From positions 1 through 64,000 of the forward strand of contig VWND01000044.1 of NCBI GenBank assembly GCA_009599575.1: a stretch of 64,000 nucleotides of DNA, read 5' to 3'. Origin of the DNA: Blumeriella jaapii. Its lineage: Eukaryota > Ascomycota > Leotiomycetes > Helotiales > Drepanopezizaceae. The notes under the pieces were generated by a model, which did not search any database, was not told the origin of the DNA, and worked only from the letters and a program-made list of their open reading frames with translations. The position numbers and the translations under genes were made by a program. Positions 24,661-34,700 of the stretch are shown one piece after another (position 1 is the stretch's first letter; each line of letters begins with the position of its first letter).

Positions 24661-25129
24661 GAATTGAGATGGGACACTTAGATGCAGTGGGACACTTGCT
24701 TTCCCCCACATTATTCGAGTGCCCGCAGAATAAATATGGGAAGGCAGCCCACTATTAAATGGAAAGCTTTTTTTTTAAAGTTGCGTTTGGCAGATTTTTT
24801 TTCTTTTCATATAAATAAATCAAGTGCTTATTTATACAATTTTAAAAGGGTTTTGATAAGGTTTTTTTTTTTTTTTTATCGAGTTTTTAATATTATATTA
24901 ATGGTCGAATATATATGCAAAAAGGGCAATTGTTTTTTGTAATAAAAAAAAAAGGGTCAAAAGCCTTGTATTCGAATCCTTGCGTTGGTCGCCAAAAGAA
25001 TGGAACAAGATAGTTCTTATAATCGGAAATGTATTGTTTTAAAAAAGTGGAGGTTTCAGAAAAGTTTAAGTACAGATTGTGCCGGTCCGTGCCTTTAGTC
25101 TCGCTTGAAGCCTCAGGCCACAACAGTAC
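24661..25129. other. Mixed low-complexity and LTR-like debris
   Basis: The left part has the direct repeat GGGACACTT twice (24670-24710). The middle is poly-T/poly-A rich. At 25080-25130 the sequence GGTCCGTGCC and then CACAACAGTACCCCC resembles the LTR-to-internal junction of the B/F families in plus orientation. No gene is supported. Confidence 0.45.
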
Positions 25130-25247
25130 CCCCTGGAAGGTCCTAGGAAGGCAGACCGAGTTATGGCTGCCCTCCGCTAGACGTTAATTAAATACTACTA
25201 CTACTACTACTACTATTATTCCGATTATTCTCAAGCTAGCTGTGACA
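25130..25247 (-). repeat. Diverged B/F-type LTR end with (TAC)n microsatellite
   Basis: The right end reads CTCAAGCTAGCTGTGACA, the exact reverse complement of the first 18 bp of the B LTR at 31416, so a B-type LTR terminus lies here in the opposite plus-strand orientation. Inside it is a pure TAC/CTA trinucleotide run at about 25194-25216. The rest has diverged and the left boundary is not clear. Confidence 0.5.
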
Positions 25248-25452
25248 AGTAGACCCGGATGGAATATATATACGGTACACTTCCAGGCCAAACCGTGCTG
25301 CCGCACCCAGCTGCCTTTTCATTCTTGTTATTATATATCATTTCGCTTTCAAAAGGAAAACTGATTTATCTTTCGAAATCACGGTACCATATTCAAAACC
25401 GACGGGCTATCATTTGCTAGCGCGAAAACAAAATATACTGGCACCACGGGTG
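25248..25452. other. Left edge of the island with normal base composition
   Basis: The base composition is clearly less AT-rich than to the left. No open frame or RNA gene is supported. Confidence 0.5.
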
Positions 25453-25897
25453 TATGACGAACTTTATATATTTCCTTAAAGATGCAGACAAGGAGCTGAA
25501 AGGAAGGAAGCTTTCAGGGCGAATTATATACACTGTAAAACCCCCTGGCCCTGTCGCTAAGCTAGAAATGTAACGGAAAGCTGAACAGTCGAGAGCCGAA
25601 CTGTGACGATCTAATCAGTCGGAGGGCTGGGAGATCAGTCAACCGGTCGCCGTGTTTATATGATATGAGAAGCGAGTCTTTGGTTCTGTGACAAAAATAT
25701 TCACTTAGAATCAACAACTGCAGAAGGCAGAGGTTGCTAAGAGGAGAAAGCCTTATATACATAAATAGTCTCCACAGTTGATAGGAGACCCATCAGAAGA
25801 CCAGGAAGCTTGCAACTATACGTAGTTGCTGGGGCGACACGAAAGGTGGCAAAAGAGTGAGTCGTCATACGAATAGCCGAATGGCCGGGCCGTTACA
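25453..25897 (-). mobile_element. Short solo LTR-like element G, copy 1 (split)
   Basis: Without the inserted A LTR it is about 172 bp, with ends TGTAACGG and TCGTCATA in minus sense, and matches the 170 bp element at 59591-59760. It is flanked by a perfect GGGTG duplication (25448-25452 and 25898-25902). It carries no coding sequence. TG...CA-type ends and a 5 bp duplication fit a solo LTR of an otherwise unseen element; a very short complete element is the alternative. Confidence 0.75.
25602..25869 (-). mobile_element. Solo LTR of family A, nested in element G
   Basis: 268 bp, minus orientation, starting TGTGACGATC on the plus strand and ending GTCGTCATA. The flanks CGAAC (25597-25601) and CGAAT (25870-25874) are a target duplication with one C-to-T change. 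It is the least mutated family A LTR in the window and has no internal region, so it probably arose by LTR-LTR recombination. Confidence 0.88.
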
Positions 25898-25902
25898 GGG
25901 TG

Positions 25903-26075
25903 TGGGCTGAGAGAGAAAGGAAGAGCCGGGGGACAAGCAGATTTATTCAAATGCTGAAGCTTGAAGAGAAAGCTAGCTAGGAGAATTTCCGCCCGCGCAA
26001 TTGCTATATCAAAACATATCGTCGAGCCTATTCGGTTAGCTATCGCCCATGCTATAATGGAATCTTCATACCATA
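25903..26075. other. Spacer downstream of the first secreted-protein gene
   Basis: Normal-composition sequence between element G and the stop codon at 26076; it would hold the 3' untranslated region and the terminator of the minus-strand gene. No clear polyadenylation signal could be assigned. Confidence 0.45.
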
Positions 26076-26330
26076 TTACTTATCACAGCAATGTACCTGC
26101 TGCGTGCAAGCATCCCCTTCTTTCAGATGTTGACATGCTTTTTTGTTGTAGGCAATATCATCGTTGGTTACAACCTGTCTTGTACTCGAAGTGCACGAGT
26201 CGGTCGCGCTGTAGCACTTTTGGGCAGCGCAATTGCCAGGGGCCAATGCTACCAAGGGACAGCCTGCCTGGGAAGTAGCAAAATAACCGGCGAATGTGAA
26301 TAAAGTAAGGGTCGCGAACTGAATATGCAT
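26076..26330 (-). CDS. Small secreted cysteine-rich protein, paralogue 1 (candidate effector)
   Basis: An 84-residue protein without introns. I chose the ATG at 26330, although the frame is open further upstream, because the paralogue at 28216-28503 starts at the same place with nearly the same residues (MHIQFATLTLF here, MHFHFATLALF there) and the upstream codons offer no ATG. Residues 1-22 form a secretion signal with a hydrophobic core and a likely cut after about residue 20-22. The mature part has eight cysteines (24, 34, 39, 46, 66, 75, 81, 82); the last four follow C-x8-C-x5-CC, identical to the paralogue. Eight cysteines suggest four disulphides in an extracellular protein. No known family was recognised; size, secretion and location in a repeat-rich region fit a fungal effector, but function is inference only. 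Confidence 0.75.
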   Translation of the reverse strand: MHIQFATLTLFTFAGYFATSQAGCPLVALAPGNCAAQKCYSATDSCTSSTRQVVTNDDIAYNKKACQHLKEGDACTQQVHCCDK

Positions 26331-27673
26331 ATTGGAAGGCGATTCAAAGTTGGTATGATAGATGAGAATCACAATAAATGTTTGCTAATGAAAAGCTGCT
26401 GAGGCGAGTAAAGAACTCCGGGCAAACGTCTGCTTTTATTTATATTCCGCAAATAATAATGGGCCCAGGTAAGGATTGAAAAAATCGCTTATGCTCGTTC
26501 GTATAAGCTCGTATATACTCGTACACAACCTTTCCGCGTTTCAAAAGCCTAGGTTTAACTTTCGAACGCGTATTGAAATTTTAGAACATGCCTGGAAAAC
26601 AAACCTTGGAAACTTGTTACGTTCGATATATGCTTTTTTTTAATTGAAATTTCATGCGCCGTGACTTTTTCACAAGGAGTCAGTCACTTTAAATCTCGTA
26701 TCATATCTATTACACAATACATACTGTACGATGCGGTAAGCCCAGATAATCAATCGTCGTCATCCAACTGCCATTCTGTGATCAATCCCTTGTTCTGCCG
26801 TAATATTTGATTTTTGCCCAGCTGTTTAAATGGTTTATTATTCAGCTGTTATGATTGTCCATTATTTTCCAGCTGCTATTTCAACAACGTCGGCATCCCG
26901 GAGTTTATAGCAAATAAAAATAAGTGGGGCCGGATAAGCGGATAAAGCTGATGGGCTGGTAAACAATGCATAAGGCTGCCGAAGCCCCGACAACTCGAGA
27001 CCTTAGCAGCACTTTTATCAACTACCAGCGTACTTTTATAAATTACAGTCGTTTATACGCGGCGCATCCATAATGCACAGAGCAGATCAAAAGCCACGGA
27101 ACGTTTAAAACAAAAGAAACAGCGTATATACGTACGTTAATGTAAACTACGGACCGCGGAAAATTGGTGGGTTTATACAGTTCGGACAGAAGCTTAAATG
27201 TAACCTAGGAGAAACATCTTCGAAAAGACGCGGTGGCCGAAAAGCCTCGGCTGCTATTTATAAGACTTACGGAGCATTTGGCGTTGATAATGCATAATAG
27301 CAACGGTCTAGCTTATGCGAGTACGAATTACAGCAGAATGGCTGAGCCACCGGCAATACAGGCCGGCAACGGTCTGACTGGTTAAACAATGCAGTTCTTA
27401 GTTAAAGTGAACGTGTTTGTTACTCGGTAATTCTGTATTCACGCTTCCTTTGGTTTTACTGTATCATATTGTATGGATTTCTTTGCAGTTCCTGGAGGCT
27501 AAACATCACCTGAGCTCGAGTCATCGGGATGTAGTTCAGCCGCTCGTCTAACTAGCACGAGCCTTCTTTTTCATACTGTACAGTACTGTATGTCGATCTC
27601 ACCAGAGATGGATATGTACCGTAGAGTCCCTCGTCTCTAGCCTTTGTTGATAGTTTCTATTATACCTTCGGCT
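26331..27673. other. Intergenic island sequence; promoter region of paralogue 1 at its left end
   Basis: Normal base composition, no repeat match, no convincing gene on either strand. The first about 45 bp upstream of the ATG resemble the same region of the paralogue (GCATATTGGAAGGC here, GCATGTTGGAAGTT there, then AAGTTGGTATGAT and AAATTGATATGGG), so the duplication included some 5' flanking sequence. No TATA box can be assigned with confidence. Confidence 0.5.
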
Positions 27674-27916
27674 ATGCACGACAGCACGAATCGCTGCATT
27701 TACCTTCAAACAATGACCGATAGCATCAATTTCGAAAGCATGATTGAAAAGTATGATAAAATGCAAAACCTGCGGTTCAAGTTTTTTATCGCGGAGAGGG
27801 AACAAATGGATTTGAATAACCAAAGGTAGCAGTTAGAAATTGACACCATGAAATGTAACGAACATGATTTCGGCACCGAATTTCCCGTCCGTACAATTGA
27901 TTTATTAAAGTCGTAA
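27674..27916 (+). pseudogene. Possible decayed gene fragment with one internal stop
   Basis: From the ATG at 27674 the frame is open for 51 codons (MHDSTNRCIY..., then a charged, helix-like stretch with ESMIEKYDKM and FIAEREQMDL), meets TAG at 27827-27829, and continues in the same frame for 28 codons to TAA at 27914. The stop is preceded by a CAA AGG context and could come from CAG by one C-to-T change. Charged residues with spaced hydrophobic ones suggest a coiled coil. I recognise no family. It may instead be chance, since 80 codons is short, or an exon of a longer gene. Confidence 0.3.
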
Positions 27917-28215
27917 GGTTCAATGGCAGGGAAATAACAGTGAAATGAATCGGTACTGTAGGTTGATTACTAGACTGATCTCTGCCTTCAGCGTTCTCCC
28001 TTGCAGTCTGGCCTATATACATTGTGCTAGACGGAACACTCGGCGTTATGTGACCCTTGGCTATCCCAATGGTCTGCGGTCTTCGGGCGAAGGTGCTTCC
28101 GAACCGAGTCACCTGACCATCACCTGACCTGACTCTCCACTCCTGATAAAAACGTGCCGTCGAGCTCGTTTGATCAGCTAAAGCATACTAAAATAGGTAA
28201 GATCTTCATACCTTT
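27917..28215. other. Spacer downstream of paralogue 2
   Basis: Normal-composition sequence; open frames on both strands near 27786-28127 show no motif and overlap each other. No gene supported. Confidence 0.45.
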
Positions 28216-28503
28216 TTAAACGTAACAGCATGATGCTCGCTGGCTGCATTTATCTCTTTCCTTAAGCTTTTTACATACGTCTTCATTGGCTTTAATATCT
28301 TTTTTTTTATATATTGTTACGATACTCGTATCTTGCCAAGCAATTTTGCATACATCCAATTTGCTGGTACAATACAAATCATCGGAGTTTTGATATTTAG
28401 CGCATGCAGCTTCGCCGTTTGTTCCAATCCTATCGCAGTCTGGCTCCGAAGCAGCAAAACCGGCGGATATAAATAAAGCAAGGGTGGCGAAATGAAAGTG
28501 CAT
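28216..28503 (-). CDS. Small secreted cysteine-rich protein, paralogue 2 (candidate effector)
   Basis: A 95-residue intronless protein starting at the ATG at 28503. The N-terminus (MHFHFATLALFISAGFAAS) is a secretion signal, cut probably after residue 18-20. Eight cysteines at 23, 34, 45, 52, 77, 86, 92 and 93 match those of paralogue 1, with identical spacing in C-x6-C, C-x8-C, C-x5-C and the final CC; the C-terminal CKKLKERDKCSQ aligns with CQHLKEGDACTQ. The loop between the fourth and fifth cysteines is five residues longer and lysine-rich. Codons are intact and show no RIP-type stops although RIP-saturated DNA begins within 112 bp. Role unknown; an apoplastic or host-directed effector is a reasonable but unproven guess. 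Confidence 0.78.
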   Translation of the reverse strand: MHFHFATLALFISAGFAASEPDCDRIGTNGEAACAKYQNSDDLYCTSKLDVCKIAWQDTSIVTIYKKKDIKANEDVCKKLKERDKCSQRASCCYV

Positions 28504-28614
28504 GTTGGAAGTTGATATGTAAATTGATATGGGAAGTTGGGATGCAAAATAAAATTAAAAGTCGATTTCAAAGTTGATATTGGTCGGTGAAAACGATAAT
28601 AATAATACGCTTAC
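28504..28614 (-). promoter_or_regulatory. Short upstream region of paralogue 2, cut by an LTR
   Basis: Only 111 bp separate the start codon from the D element LTR. The stretch contains repeated TTGATAT/GTTGATATG motifs (for example near 28509, 28524 and 28573) and no obvious TATA box. The native promoter further upstream has been displaced or replaced by the LTR, which is transcribed in the opposite direction. Confidence 0.5.
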
Positions 28615-29028
28615 TGTCAGGAACCAATATTACGTGTATAAGTCAGGTGATCCGCCAAAACCCTCTGCCTTTTACCAATTCTCGAATAATACTCTCTGCG
28701 GATAGGCCGTGGGGGCCGGATAATATTATAAGGGCTGAAGATAACATTTAGATAAAACATTTTATAGGAGTGATTGCTAAAAAACCAGTGTTTAGGGTTA
28801 TATTAAAAAGGATTGAAAAGAGATCGGAATAAAAGCTGGAAAAGCATATTAAATAGAGTTCGCTTGGTTTTTTAAGAAATATTTTTCTCGAGGGTTTTAT
28901 TTTTTCTTTTGTATTTATAAACGCTTTTTACTAAAAATATAAAAGATAAAAATCAGTTTGATTATCAACTTAATTTTATTTAAGCTTTATTATTTAAACT
29001 AATGTTTTTCTGCTTTTTAATTTTTATA
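28615..29028 (+). repeat. 5' LTR of element D
   Basis: 414 bp, starting TGTCAGGAACC and ending TTTTATA (mutated TTACA). The left 120 bp are nearly unmutated and mutation increases to the right. A TATAAAAG-like box lies at about 28937-28945. Confidence 0.88.
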
Positions 29029-30640
29029 TTCTAATTTTTTTATTTATCGAAACGGCAGTTCGATATTATTAAAATAATTTTTTATTATATTATTATATTT
29101 ATATCGTTATTATCGATATTATAACTTTTCGTATTCGCAGCGAATAAGCATTTTTAGCTATTTAAAAAAACTTAGCGCTTTCGGTTGCTTAAAAAGATTT
29201 CGTATTATCGTTTTTTTTTGACGTTACCAGTTTTATTAAAAATCGAAAATATCTTATTATCAGAACGCGACGAATTTTTAATTTTTTTTATTTAAAAAAT
29301 TATTAAAAAAAGCTACGCTTAAAACGATTCGGAAAAACTTTTTATCGAGATTTTAATTTATTTGACTAATAAACGAATTCGCGCCGAACAAAAAAAAAAT
29401 GATAAACGTAAAAAAGTAAAAAAAATACGAGTTAAAATAAAGCAGAAAAAGACTAAGAAAAAAGTTTACGAAACAATTAAAAAACGCGAAAAAGTTAAAA
29501 AACGCCGAAACGAACTTCGAAAAAAAATTAAATAATTTTAATAAAAATTTAACGCTTTCGAAAATATCGAAAAAAAAAAATATATATTTTTTAATACCGT
29601 TTCAATTGAGAAAAGACAGAAAATAACTTAAGCCGGCGATTATTATAAAGTATTTTCGAAGTATTACGATAATAATATTTATTAAAAACGATTTAGCATT
29701 TTTTTCGAGCATATTATATTTTTTGTAAAAAACATAGCGAATTCGAGCCGAAAAGTATTAAAAATAAAAGACTTTTTAATATATCGAAAAAAAAATACTA
29801 AAAAAGCTTAATTTTTTATTCGGCGTGCAAAGCGAAGTTTCCGCTAGGATAAAAGAATAATATTTTGTATTAATTAAAAGAAAATTAACGTTTGTGTTTT
29901 AGCTTTCGATAAAAAAAAAAAAAAAAAATAGACCGGATACAAACAACGTTTTACGAATATTCGAATTACATAAAACGATTTTAAAAAATAAATATTAAAC
30001 TTTTTAATAAACGCGGAAAATCGAAAAATCGCGGCTTCGAATTTATACGATAAAGCGAAGCAAAAAAAGCATAAATTAATTAACGATTTCGTTGCTTATT
30101 TGAATAATTTCGAATAATAATTGCAAAAAACAGACGATGCGATTAAAAAAAAAATGTTTTTCGCAAAATTCCGATTTATTTTTCGAAAAGAAATTATTAA
30201 ACGAAGCAATATTGCAATTATAAGTTCGTACGAAAAATTAGTATTAATCGCTCGTCGTATCGAAAATATTAATAAAGTTATTAGCGACGAAACGAAAAAT
30301 AATAAACGACGAAACGAACGCAAAAAAAAAAAAAAAAAAAATTTATATTTACGATTAAAGTTTAAAAATTAAAATAAATATATATCGTTTTCGATTCGAA
30401 AATACGTTATAAAAAGAAAAACGAAAGCGAGAAAACGATAATTTTAATAAAATTCTTTGGAATCTTAGAATTTTTAACGATTTTTTTTATTTTTCGAAAT
30501 GCAATCGCTGCTAAAGAGCAAAGTATCGCATGGCTAATTGTTTAAAAATCGAATATTATAAATGCAACAGAAAAGAATATATAGTTTTAAATTGTTTTAA
30601 GACTAATAAATCTAAGGATTTAAGAAAAGCTTTCGTTCGA
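29029..30640 (+). pseudogene. Decayed gag of element D
   Basis: The capsid-like stretch is clearest at 30100-30370 (LQKTDDAIKKKMFFAKFRF, then SSYEKLVLIARRIENI), a pattern seen in fungal Ty3/gypsy gag. At about 30551-30595 comes a CCHC zinc knuckle whose first Cys has become Tyr and whose His has become Tyr (YYKCNRKEYIVLNC). Stops throughout. Confidence 0.75.
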
Positions 30641-30719
30641 TTTTAATTTCGTTGTTGCTAATAAAATCGAGCAAAAAAAAAAATAAAAAAAAAAAATTTC
30701 AGTCGAGATTAAAAAGCTA

Positions 30720-31415
30720 AGGGCGAAATTCTATACGGAACGAGCTTTTATCGATTGCGGCGCGAAAAAAAACTGCGTAATTTAAAAATTATTAATTAAA
30801 TATAGATAAAAATCAATTTAAAAACGTATTGATTTATTTACGGTTGAAAAAAAAAATTATTTACGGCACGTATACGTAATTTATTTGCGCTATTAATAAT
30901 TATAAAATAATTAAAAAAATACAAAACATTTTCGTAGCTTGCGATATAAATATTTCAAAGGTTTTATTTATTTTAAGGTTTTTTTGGTTGCGAAATATCG
31001 ATTCCGCTACAAGCTTTCGAGTTAAGTCGTGGCGATATTCAGTCGAACGCTTATAATTTAATTTTGTTATAATTAAACGTTATAAAAAAAAATCCAAAAA
31101 AAAGCAAGCGTTTTGTATCGTTTTGAAAAAAGCTATTAAAAAACAGTATTAATTACTTTTTAAATACGACGATTACGCCGACGTTTTTAACGATACCGCC
31201 GCGGTTATTTTAGCTTTTTATTATTTTATAAAGCATCGAATAAATTTCGCGAAAAAAAAGGATTTCTTTTAAAAATTAGTTTATTTTTTATCGGAATTTA
31301 AACTTATCGAATTACGCGAATATTTCGATTCGAATTTAAAAAAAAACTAAATAAAAAAATTTATTAATTTTGCCGGCGCACCGGTAATATTTATACCGAA
31401 AAAAGACGGAAGTTT
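30720..31415 (+). pseudogene. Decayed protease and start of reverse transcriptase of D
   Basis: The aspartic protease active site reads IDCGAKKN at about 30752-30775. Reverse transcriptase starts near 31270 and reaches FAGAPVIFIPKKDGSF, where element B is inserted; the partner half resumes [11 protein letters not shown] at 37886. The join across the insertion restores the usual KKDGSLRxCVDY context, which confirms the target site. Confidence 0.82.
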
Positions 31416-31688
31416 TGTCACAGCTAGCTTGAGGGTGATCAGAAGGGTGATATGGACCAAAAGGTACGCATGTAAATTAAAAGAAAAACACCGAGCTAGA
31501 ATGCTCGGGGTCGCGAACTTTATATATAATGGGTTGCGCTTATGGGTTACGTAATTTAGCGCGAGGCCTAGTGGCCGAGGTGGTCCGTGCCCAAATCTTA
31601 TTCCAATACCACCGGCAATTATACCACTGGCACCTATACCACTGCCATTTATACCACTGGCACCTATATTATTGACAGGATCGTAACA
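31416..31688 (-). repeat. 3' LTR of element B with four 15 bp units
   Basis: 273 bp, plus-strand ends TGTCACAGCTAGC and GATCGTAACA. The tandem units (CCACTGGCACCTATA type) number four plus a partial at 31607-31680, against seven plus a partial in the other LTR. Contains the inverted repeat CCGAGC ... GCTCGG. Confidence 0.9.
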
Positions 31689-31739
31689 CTACTCTTTTCC
31701 TCCGAAAAACTGCGTTTTCGCAGTTGCAGTTATAGGTCT

Positions 31740-34700
31740 ATCGTTTTTTAATTTCGTATAATTTTTTTTGTTTTCGTTATAAATTTGCAATTATACGGAA
31801 AGCGCTCGTGGAAAGTTTTTAACGATGGAATGCGATCGGTGAAATGCTTAAAAAATATAAAAGACCGTTATAGCGTCAAAACAAAAGTATTATTTAAAAT
31901 TTTTATTAGCGCTTTTTTAATTAATTTAATATTGCAATATTTTTTTATGCAATTTCGAATTTATTATTTTTTTTATTTTTTATTCCGTTTGTTCGGAAAA
32001 TAATTAAATAAAAGCTGATTCGAGGCGGCGTTGGCCAAATAAAAGATTGCTGATATGCTTTCGGAGCGAATATAAATAAAAAATTAAATAAATTAATTAG
32101 TTTGCGGAAAAGTCAAGCTTTTAACTTTTTTTTATTTTATCGACGATTTTAATTAAATCGTATTATTTGTTTAAAAGCTTTCGGAAAGGTCGGTCGAGCT
32201 TTTAATTTTTGATATTTATTAATACTTCGTCGCTTATATTTTAATTCACCGGTCGTTTGTACAAATTAGCGAAGCGTTTTATTTTAGCTTGTTATTGCGC
32301 AATAAACGATTATGCGTATTTTATAATTTTTTTAATTCGAAAGGCCAAATGCAAAGCTTCGTCGCGGTTAAGCTTTTCGATGGCCGAGCGAAAAGGACGG
32401 GGATTATTTATATTTCAGAATATACGAGCTTTATATTTATTTAAGATTTAAAAAGAAAAAACGTTGCCGAAAAACTCGTGCGATAAAATTAGCTGTGTAA
32501 TATTTATTAAAAATAAAAAGCGTTTTTAATTGTTTTGATAATGAAAATAAAAAAAGCGAAAGCGTTGTTTAATATATTAGTTTATTATTTCGGTTTGCTT
32601 ATCGATATTAAAATTATACGCAATAATTACTTTAATTTTGGTTTTTAATATACGGCAAAATTTTTATTAAAAAACCGAAATAAATTAAACTTTTCGGTCC
32701 GAAATAATTAAATCCGGCATGCCGAAATGGCGCATTTAATAAATTAAAAACAAAGCTGCTAGTTTTTTCGTTATAATAGTTTTATGGCAGAAGATTAATA
32801 AAAGTTTTTTAAATAAGCGATTTATTATTATAAAAGCGAAGTCGTAATTATTTTCGTTTAATAAAAGCTTCGTAAAATTTATCGTTAAATGTTAATAAAG
32901 TTTGTTAAATATAAGCAAAAGCTTTAAAAAGCTCGGGATTTTGTCGCGCCTAGCTTTTATTCGTATGCAATAATAATTCGAAACGTATTATTATATATTT
33001 GTTTTTATAGCTTTTTAATAGTATTTGCGACCGATTAAAAGCTTTATTTTTTTTATTTCAGCGTGTATTACGCAAAGCTATTCGTAAATATATCGGATCA
33101 AAAAGGTTCGCAATTCGGAAAATTCCAAAAGTATTATTAATTTGCTTTGGAAAAACAATTTGTTTTATCGTAATTAATAATTAAAATTATAATTGCGAAT
33201 TTGTATTTATTGCGTTTCGAAAAAAAAAAAGTTTTTGTTAGCTTGTAGCAAGTCGTTTATAATTATATAATTATATATATCGTATGCGATTACGGAAATT
33301 AAGTTTGCGAGTTTTTTTATAAGTATTTTATTTTTTTCGCTTTCGCTGTTTTCTTCGGAAAAAATGCTGTCGTTGTTATATTTATCGGAAGCTATTTTTA
33401 TAAGCGTTAGCGTGGTTATACTTTTAGCAGCTATTTTTTTTAAAATCTGAAAATTTAATTTATCGTTTAAAAATATTTGCTGTTTTCGAACTGTTTGCTG
33501 TCGTATTTTTAATAAAAAAATATTTTGATTTTTACGAAAAAAAGTATTAGCGAGCGTATTAATAATTTCCGACCGGTATATAATTATAAAATAGAAATCG
33601 GCGAAAAATTCGGCTTATCGGATTTATCGGGCCGAAAAATCTTTAATGATTATAAAATATTTTAAAACGCGATAATCGGTATATATATATACGTTTTTTT
33701 AAACGCTTAACAGCTCCGATTTGTAATTTTTAAAAAAGCGAAAAATAGCGAAAAGCTTTTTATCGTAAATCGGATAATTAAATTCGGCGTCGATTATAAT
33801 TTTGGAAAAAAAACCGACCGAATAATAAAAGTTATTTTTTTGCAATTGCGATAATACGTTAATTATTATTTTATTAAAAAAGTCGGTTTCCAGGCGCGTT
33901 TGCTTATAAAAGTCGTAATAGCATGAAATAAAAGCATTTAGCAAAGTTTTGCGCAGTGTTTTCCATGCGTTTTTCTGCTTTTTTTCGAATACGAAAAAAA
34001 CGTTTTTATTTGTAAAAACAGTAAAAAAGCGGCAAATACGAATATAGCCGGCTATAAAGCGTTTGTAAAAATTGCAAAAGCTTAAAAAGTTTTTTATACG
34101 TTTCGCATATTCGCAATATATTGCAAATTTTTAATAATAGCGATTTTTTTCGGGTTTATTTTAATATTTCAAATATTAATAACGAAATTTAAAAATTTGG
34201 TTTTCGTAATATTAAATTCGCATTTTTTAATATTAATTTTCAGGCCGTATTTTTTTAAAATCGACAGGATTTTTTTTAACGTAGATTTTATATTTTAAAT
34301 TATTCGCGGAATAAATAAAAATATCGTTAAAATACGCCGAATAAAAATTATTTAAATGTTTTATAAAAATGTTATTAATAAAGCGTTGAAATATAACGGG
34401 CTTATTAATAAAGCCGAACGAAAGAATTTTATATTTGTATATGCCGTATCGAATGCGAAAGTTGGTTAATTTTTTAAATTTTTCGGATATTCGGACTCGA
34501 TTAAATGCTTATTAAATATTAATTTTCGTAAACATTTTGATTTTGATTATTCGCGTTAGCATTTCGTTAATTAAAAGCAAAAAGTAAAAATCTTTTTTCG
34601 TAAAATCGTTAAGCTTGCGATAATCGATATATAAGCGTATAAAGCCGTTTAACTTTTTGATAAATAAAATCGGGACGGCGAAAAAGGTATTAAAAAGTTT

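Noticed and set aside
24965..24999. tRNA-like TTCGAATCC near the end of a possible tRNA
   Set aside because: Only a T-arm-like string is present; no acceptor, D or anticodon stems can be folded from the surrounding sequence.
26331..26372. Fourteen-codon upstream extension of secreted-protein paralogue 1
   Set aside because: It begins with GTG, not ATG, and the paralogue starts exactly at the MH(I/F) methionine followed by a secretion signal; the extension would bury the signal.
27528..27565. tRNA-like GGGATGTAGTTCAG
   Set aside because: Resembles an acceptor and D-arm start, but there is no matching 3' acceptor strand and no T-arm downstream.
27786..28112. Minus-strand 108-codon frame between the two secreted-protein genes
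   Set aside because: No signal, domain or motif; it overlaps plus-strand frames and the pseudogene remnant and looks like chance.
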